A stretch of DNA of 40,300 nucleotides from contig JANWZL010000076.1 of the NCBI GenBank assembly GCA_025054655.1, forward strand, positions 1 to 40,300, given 5' to 3'. This document shows positions 35,931 to 40,300 of this stretch, one piece after another. The position numbers and the translations under genes were made by a program. The notes beneath the pieces are model-generated. The model did not search any database, was not told the origin of the DNA, and worked only from the letters and a program-made list of their open reading frames with translations. Source of the stretch: Thiobacillaceae bacterium. Lineage in GTDB: Bacteria; Pseudomonadota; Gammaproteobacteria; Burkholderiales; Thiobacillaceae. Position 1 is the first letter of the stretch, and each line of letters opens with the position of its first letter.

Positions 35931-36640
35931 TGCCGGGGTCACCCGCCGTGCCTGTCACGCCGGCACAACCGCTGGCCGTCCAGGCCGTGGTCATCGACCT
36001 CGACGGCACCCTGCTCGACACCGCCGCGGATCTGGCCGATGCGGCGGCGGCCATGGCCACCGAGCTGGGCCTGCCGGCGCCTGATCCGGAACGGCTGAAG
36101 ACCTACATCGGCAACGGCGTGTCGCGGCTGGTCAAGCGGGTGCTCACCGGCCAGATGCAGGCCGAGCCGCCAGCGGAGCTATTCGCGCGCGCCCTACCCA
36201 TTTTCGAACGCTACTATGGTCAGTGGGTCTCGCGCAAAAGCCGTCCCTATCCCGGGGTGGTCGAGGGCCTGCAGGCGTTCAGGGCGATGGGGCTGCGCCT
36301 GGCCTGCATCACCAACAAGGCCATGCGCTTCACCGAGCCCCTGCTCAAGGACACGGGGCTGTACGACTACTTCGAGCTGATCCTGGCCGGCGACAGCCTG
36401 CCGGAGAAGAAGCCCTCGCCGCTGCCGCTCAAGCATGCCTGCGCCGTGTTCGGCATCGCCCCACGTGAGCTGCTGCTGATCGGCGACTCGCTCAACGACA
36501 CCCAGGCCGCGCGCGCCGCCGGCTGCCCCGTGTTCTGCGTACCCTATGGTTATAACCGCGGCCGGCCGGTGGAGGAGCTCGAGCCCGACGCGGTGGTGGA
36601 CTCGCTCGCCGAGGTCGCCCGGCGGGTGGTCAGGGCGTGA
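35930..36640 (+). CDS. gph: Phosphoglycolate phosphatase
   Basis: HAD-family phosphatase that clears 2-phosphoglycolate from DNA repair or from Rubisco oxygenation. HAD motif I is [12 protein letters not shown], motif II lies in ITNKAM, the Lys motif in EKKPSPLPL and the final acidic motif in [11 protein letters not shown]. The 236 aa length is normal. It overlaps both rpe (one base) and trpE, in the familiar rpe-gph-trpE order. Confidence 0.94.
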   Translation: MPGSPAVPVTPAQPLAVQAVVIDLDGTLLDTAADLADAAAAMATELGLPAPDPERLKTYIGNGVSRLVKRVLTGQMQAEPPAELFARALPIFERYYGQWVSRKSRPYPGVVEGLQAFRAMGLRLACITNKAMRFTEPLLKDTGLYDYFELILAGDSLPEKKPSPLPLKHACAVFGIAPRELLLIGDSLNDTQAARAAGCPVFCVPYGYNRGRPVEELEPDAVVDSLAEVARRVVRA

Positions 36641-38100
36641 TGACCGAGGACCAGTTCAACGCCCTGGCCCGCGCGGGCTACAACCGCATCCCGGTGTTCC
36701 GTGTGCTGCCGGCGGACCTGGACACGCCGCTCGCGCTGTACCTGAAGCTGGCCAACCGGCCCTACACCTATCTGCTCGAATCGGTGGTCGGCGGCGAGCG
36801 TTTCGGCCGCTACTCCTTCATCGGCCTGCCGGCGCGCACCGTGCTGCGCGTGCATGGTCATTTCGTCAGCGTGGAGGTCGATGGTGCCGCCGTGGAGCAG
36901 GGTGACCACGCCGATCCGCTCGCCTTCGTGCAGGCCTTCCTCGGCCGCTACAGGGCCGCACCGCTGCCTGGACTGGCGCGTTTCCCCGGCGGCTTGTGCG
37001 GCTATTTCGGCTATGACACCGTGCGTTACATCGAAAAGCGGCTCGCCGGTACGGTCAAGCCCGACCCCATCGCCGCGCCGGACATCCTGCTGCTGCTTAC
37101 CGACGAGTTGGCGGTGGTGGACAACCTGAGCGGGCGGCTCACCCTCATCGTCTATGCCGACCCGCTGCAGCCCGAGGCCTATGCGCGCGCGCAGCTGCGG
37201 CTGCACGAGCTGGCCGCCGCACTCGACCGCCCCGTACACGCCCCGGCGGTGGTGCGCGCCGAGCCGGCGGAGCCGGTGAGCGAGTTCGGCGAGGCGGCGT
37301 TCAAGGCCGCGGTCGAGCGGGCCAAGCGCTACATCTACGACGGCGACATCATGCAGGTGGTGCTCTCGCAGCGCTTGCGCCGACCCTTCCGTGCCCATCC
37401 GCTGGCGCTGTACCGGGCGCTGCGCAGCCTCAACCCTTCGCCCTACATGTTCTATTTCGACCTGGGCAACTTCCACGTGGTGGGTGCCTCGCCCGAGATC
37501 CTGGTGCGGCTGGAGGGCGGCACCGTCACCGTGCGCCCCATCGCCGGCACGCGACCGCGCGGGGCCACGCGCGAGGAGGATCTGCGGCTGGAGGCGGAGC
37601 TGCTGGCCGATCCCAAGGAGCGGGCCGAGCACGTGCAGCTGATGGACCTGGGGCGCAACGACGTCGGCCGGGTGGCCGAGGTGGGCAGCGTGCGGGTGAC
37701 CGAGCACATGGTGGTGGAGCGTTATTCCCACGTCATGCACATCGTCTCCAACGTGGAGGGGCGGCTCAAGGCGGGCCTCACCGCCATGGACGTGCTACGC
37801 GCCACCTTCCCGGCCGGCACGGTGAGCGGTGCGCCCAAGATCCGCGCCATGGAGATCATCGACGAGCTGGAGCCGACCAAGCGCGGCGTCTATGCCGGGG
37901 CCGTGGGCTATCTCGGCTTCAGTGGCGACATGGACCTGGCCATCGCCATCCGCACCGCCGTCATCAAGGACCAGACCTTGTACGTGCAGGCGGGCGCCGG
38001 CATCGTGGCCGACTCCCAGCCCGACAGCGAGTGGCGCGAGACCTGCAACAAGGCCCAGGCCGTCATACGCGCCGCGGAGCTCGCCCTGGGCGGCGACTGA
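36637..38100 (+). CDS. trpE: Anthranilate synthase component I
   Basis: Converts chorismate to anthranilate using ammonia from TrpG, the first step of tryptophan synthesis. The N-terminal part shows [21 protein letters not shown] with the LLES tryptophan-feedback motif. The chorismate-binding domain contains [48 protein letters not shown] and [18 protein letters not shown]. The length is 486-487 aa (GTG 36637 or ATG 36640). A 6-bp stem, GGGCGG (38088-38093) with CCGCCC (38101-38106), straddles the stop. The usual next gene trpG is missing; CRISPR-associated genes follow. Confidence 0.96.
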   Translation: MMTEDQFNALARAGYNRIPVFRVLPADLDTPLALYLKLANRPYTYLLESVVGGERFGRYSFIGLPARTVLRVHGHFVSVEVDGAAVEQGDHADPLAFVQAFLGRYRAAPLPGLARFPGGLCGYFGYDTVRYIEKRLAGTVKPDPIAAPDILLLLTDELAVVDNLSGRLTLIVYADPLQPEAYARAQLRLHELAAALDRPVHAPAVVRAEPAEPVSEFGEAAFKAAVERAKRYIYDGDIMQVVLSQRLRRPFRAHPLALYRALRSLNPSPYMFYFDLGNFHVVGASPEILVRLEGGTVTVRPIAGTRPRGATREEDLRLEAELLADPKERAEHVQLMDLGRNDVGRVAEVGSVRVTEHMVVERYSHVMHIVSNVEGRLKAGLTAMDVLRATFPAGTVSGAPKIRAMEIIDELEPTKRGVYAGAVGYLGFSGDMDLAIAIRTAVIKDQTLYVQAGAGIVADSQPDSEWRETCNKAQAVIRAAELALGGD

Positions 38101-38244
38101 CCGCCCGCTGAGGCCCAGCTGGCCCAGCCCGGCGTTGCGGCGATGGCGCCCCCCGCCCGAGGCCGCCGCAAGCTTGCCGCAGGCGCGCATTGCGCCAGCA
38201 TCGGGCACAATAGCCCCAGGGAAGCATCAGGCTGGGACCGAATC

Positions 38245-39252
38245 ATGGACGAGCAGGACGCACCACGCCAGCGCGCAGCAGCGCCGGACCCCGGACAGCC
38301 TTTGCGGCTGCCGGTCGGCCGCTACCGCGCACGATTCGAGGCCGAACGACCTGTGCGCATGAGCGAGTTCCCTGGCTCTGCCTGGCGCGGCGCCTTGGGG
38401 CACGCCCTGAAGAGAACGGTGTGCATGACCCGTCTGCCCCGTTGCCGGGAGTGCGCGCTGTACCATTCCTGCGCCTTCCCGTATTTCTACGACACGCCCC
38501 CGCTGCCGGGCTCGATCAAAATGCGCCGCTACCAGACGGCGCCGCATCCCTACGTCCTGTTGCCCGGCGAGGATGGCGCGACGGACTATGCGCTCGACTT
38601 CACCCTGATCGGCCAGGCCAACCGCCACCTCGCCCTGATCATCCATGCGCTCGCCAAGGCAGCCCAGGGCCGTAAGGGTGTGGCCGGAAACATCCTCCAA
38701 TTGCGCGCAGTCGAACAGGAGACCGCACCTCTGGGCAGCAACACCTGGCAGCCCATCTACCGACCGGGAACGTCCCTTGAGGCTCTACCGCTCGCCCGCC
38801 CTGAAATCCCCCCGGCGCCCACATCCTGCCGCATCCGGCTGCTGACCCCCATGCGCGTCAAACGCGAGGGCCGGCGCGTCGGTCCCGTGGAATTCCGCTT
38901 TGCCGACCTGTTCGGGCATTTGCTGCGGCGGGTCTCCATGCTCACGGCCTTCCACACCGACACCCCGCTGGAGACGGATTTCCGCGGCCTGATGGCGCAG
39001 GCCCGGCAGGTGACGGCGCGTAGCGAGCTCGCCTGGGAGGAGAAGCCGCGCTACTCGAACTCACAGAAGGCGGCCATGAAGCTGGGCGGGGTGGTGGGGA
39101 GCATCCACCTCGTGGGTGTGGACCTGGCGCCCTTCTGGCCCTACCTGTGGCTGGGCCAGTTCATCCACGCCGGCAGCGGGGCCACCATGGGCCTGGGTCG
39201 GTACGAGATCGAAGCGGCAAGCTTGCAGGCTCATCCCCTGAGCCCGAGCTGA
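38245..39252 (+). CDS. cas6: CRISPR pre-crRNA endoribonuclease, Cas6 family RAMP protein
   Basis: Predicted RAMP-fold ribonuclease that cuts CRISPR precursor RNA into guides, 335 aa. The C-terminal half fits the Cas6 C-terminal family: CRIRLLTPMRVKREG, FRFADLFGHLLRRVSMLTAFH and the glycine-rich loop HAGSGATMGLGRYEI. The N-terminal half carries SEFPGSAWRGALGHALKRTVC and a four-cysteine cluster C-x6-C-x2-C-x5-C, likely a metal or iron-sulfur site. The catalytic residue cannot be assigned by eye. The track entry starts at 38143; ATG 38245 is preferred. A CARF protein gene follows after 33 bases. No repeat array is in the window. Confidence 0.85.
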   Translation: MDEQDAPRQRAAAPDPGQPLRLPVGRYRARFEAERPVRMSEFPGSAWRGALGHALKRTVCMTRLPRCRECALYHSCAFPYFYDTPPLPGSIKMRRYQTAPHPYVLLPGEDGATDYALDFTLIGQANRHLALIIHALAKAAQGRKGVAGNILQLRAVEQETAPLGSNTWQPIYRPGTSLEALPLARPEIPPAPTSCRIRLLTPMRVKREGRRVGPVEFRFADLFGHLLRRVSMLTAFHTDTPLETDFRGLMAQARQVTARSELAWEEKPRYSNSQKAAMKLGGVVGSIHLVGVDLAPFWPYLWLGQFIHAGSGATMGLGRYEIEAASLQAHPLSPS

Positions 39253-39285
39253 CCGAAAATGCGGGGGTGACAGGAGGACGCAGCC

Positions 39286-40300
39286 ATGACACCCGATCAG
39301 CCGCACACCTATCCCCGCCGCATCCTGCTCGCCGTCACCGGGCTGTCGCCGCAGGTGGTGACCGAGACCCTGTACGCCCTCACGCAGCAGACGCCCGCCT
39401 TCGTGCCCACCGAGGTGCGGCTCATCACTACGCGCGAGGGGGCCGAGCGCGCCCGCCACGCCCTGCTGTCGCAGGACCCCGGCTGGTTCGCGCGCTTCTG
39501 CCGCGACTACGGGCTCAGCGGGCTGCGCTTCGACGAGACCTGCATCGAGGTGCTCACCGACGCAGCAGGGGCTGTGCTCGACGACATCCGCACCCCCGCC
39601 GACAACCAGCGTGCCGCCGACGCCATCACCGAGACCGTGCGCGCCCTCACCGCCGACGAACAGGCGGCATTGCATGTGTCGATCGCCGGCGGGCGCAAGA
39701 CCATGGGCTATTACCTCGGCTACGCCCTGTCCCTGTTCGGCCGCCCGCAGGATCGCCTGTCGCACGTGCTGGTCAGCGAGCCGTTCGAATCGAGCTGGGA
39801 CTTTTTCTATCCCACCCCCTATGAGCGCATCATCCAGACCCGTAACGACAAGCTGGCCGACTGCCGCGAGGCGCGCGTCACCCTGGCCGAGATCCCCTTC
39901 GTGCGCCTGCGCGAGGGGCTGCCGCCCAGGTTGCTGCAGGGCGATGCGCGCCTGAGCGAGATCGTCGCCGCCGCCAATCGCGCCTTGCAGTCACCCCGGC
40001 TGGTGATCGACCTGGTCGCCCGTGCGGTGTGGGCTGACGATACCCGCATCGAACTCAGTACGGTCGAACTGGCCATCCTCTACTGGCTCGCCCGCCGAGC
40101 ACGCCGTGGCGAGGCCGGCGTGGATTGGACCACATCCCAGGCGGCGGATGAATTCCTCGACCTGGCGCGACATGTGATCAACCCCTCCAGCGGCGAATAC
40201 GAGCGGGCCAAGGAATCGCTCGACTGGCGTCGCCCGGCGGCAATCAGGCTGGGCGAGTATTTCCAGCCGCACAAGTCGCGCATCAACCGCGCCTTCGCCG
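39286..40300 (+). CDS. CRISPR-associated CARF protein, NE0113 family (partial, runs off the right edge)
   Basis: This open frame is missing from the ORF track because it has no stop within the window; 338 codons are visible. ATG 39286 follows CAGGAGGACGCAGCC. The N-terminal 190 or so residues match the NE0113-type CARF family: RRILLAVTGLSPQVVTETLYAL, PTEVRLITTREGAERAR, ALHVSIAGGRKTMGYYLGYA and PFESSWDFFYPTP. CARF domains bind cyclic oligoadenylate made by type III CRISPR complexes; some of this family are called ring nucleases. A further C-terminal region (from about residue 235) reads PRLVIDLVARAVWADDTRIELSTVELAILYWLARRA and may be a winged helix. Its end and effector are outside the window. 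Confidence 0.85.
   Translation, partial: MTPDQPHTYPRRILLAVTGLSPQVVTETLYALTQQTPAFVPTEVRLITTREGAERARHALLSQDPGWFARFCRDYGLSGLRFDETCIEVLTDAAGAVLDDIRTPADNQRAADAITETVRALTADEQAALHVSIAGGRKTMGYYLGYALSLFGRPQDRLSHVLVSEPFESSWDFFYPTPYERIIQTRNDKLADCREARVTLAEIPFVRLREGLPPRLLQGDARLSEIVAAANRALQSPRLVIDLVARAVWADDTRIELSTVELAILYWLARRARRGEAGVDWTTSQAADEFLDLARHVINPSSGEYERAKESLDWRRPAAIRLGEYFQPHKSRINRAFA

Noticed and set aside
38180-38244. CACAAT before cas6 as a -10 element
   Set aside because: No acceptable -35 lies 16-18 bases upstream; the nearby GGCGC-GCATT-GCGCC hairpin is short.
38101-40300. Possible CRISPR repeat array near cas6
   Set aside because: No regularly spaced direct repeats were seen in this stretch; an array, if present, must lie beyond the right edge.

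Overview
This GC-rich window reads as the chromosome of a gammaproteobacterium. The gene order nadB / rpoE-rseA-rseB-rseC-degP / lepA-lepB-DUF4845-rnc-era-recO matches the Pseudomonas/Chromatiales arrangement, and hfq-hflX-hflK-hflC-DUF2065-hisZ-purA is the usual gamma/betaproteobacterial string. DsrE-fold proteins and several families of short interspersed palindromes would suit a sulfur-metabolising gammaproteobacterium, but that is inference. No tRNA, rRNA, transposase or CRISPR array was recognised.

Layout. 115-3135: der, then a convergent PhoD-type phosphatase. 3241-10778: a conserved gene I do not recognise, then the co-oriented string hfq, hflX, hflK, hflC, DUF2065, hisZ, purA, mostly with overlapping stops and starts. 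10949-12379: glgA on the minus strand. 12380-14838: the most interesting stretch. An ECF sigma factor gene and an anti-sigma gene face a divergent DsrE-fold lipoprotein gene, with repeat elements on both sides. 14839-17247: gnd and zwf (oxidative pentose phosphate pathway). 17404-23091: nadB diverging from the envelope-stress operon rpoE-rseA-rseB-rseC-degP. 23206-29157: lepA through recO, ending with mog where pdxJ is usual. 29208-31656: anmK and an M23 endopeptidase (peptidoglycan turnover). 31799-34746: radical SAM gene divergent from mutY and a CaCA-type antiporter. 34759-38100: apaG divergent from rpe-gph-trpE. 38245-end: CRISPR-associated Cas6 and a CARF-domain protein that runs off the right edge.

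Candidate new system (12744-14604). The sigma gene and the DsrE lipoprotein gene are driven by back-to-back promoters with the same elements, GGAATA-N17-GTCTATAC, exactly 17 bp apart in both. This is an ECF-type promoter, which suggests that the sigma factor activates both transcripts. The anti-sigma factor has a cytoplasmic anti-sigma-like N-terminus, one membrane segment, and a periplasmic C-terminal domain that resembles the divergent lipoprotein, including a shared cysteine in a C-x-N-T motif and the same C-terminal ending. The likely picture is a cell-envelope sensor for sulfur or thiol chemistry: a DsrE-fold sensor fused to the anti-sigma factor, and its soluble paralogue as main target. 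The function is inferred; the architecture and promoters are read directly from the sequence.

The window holds two sigma/anti-sigma pairs within about 7 kb. The second is canonical RpoE/RseABC with the periplasmic protease DegP.
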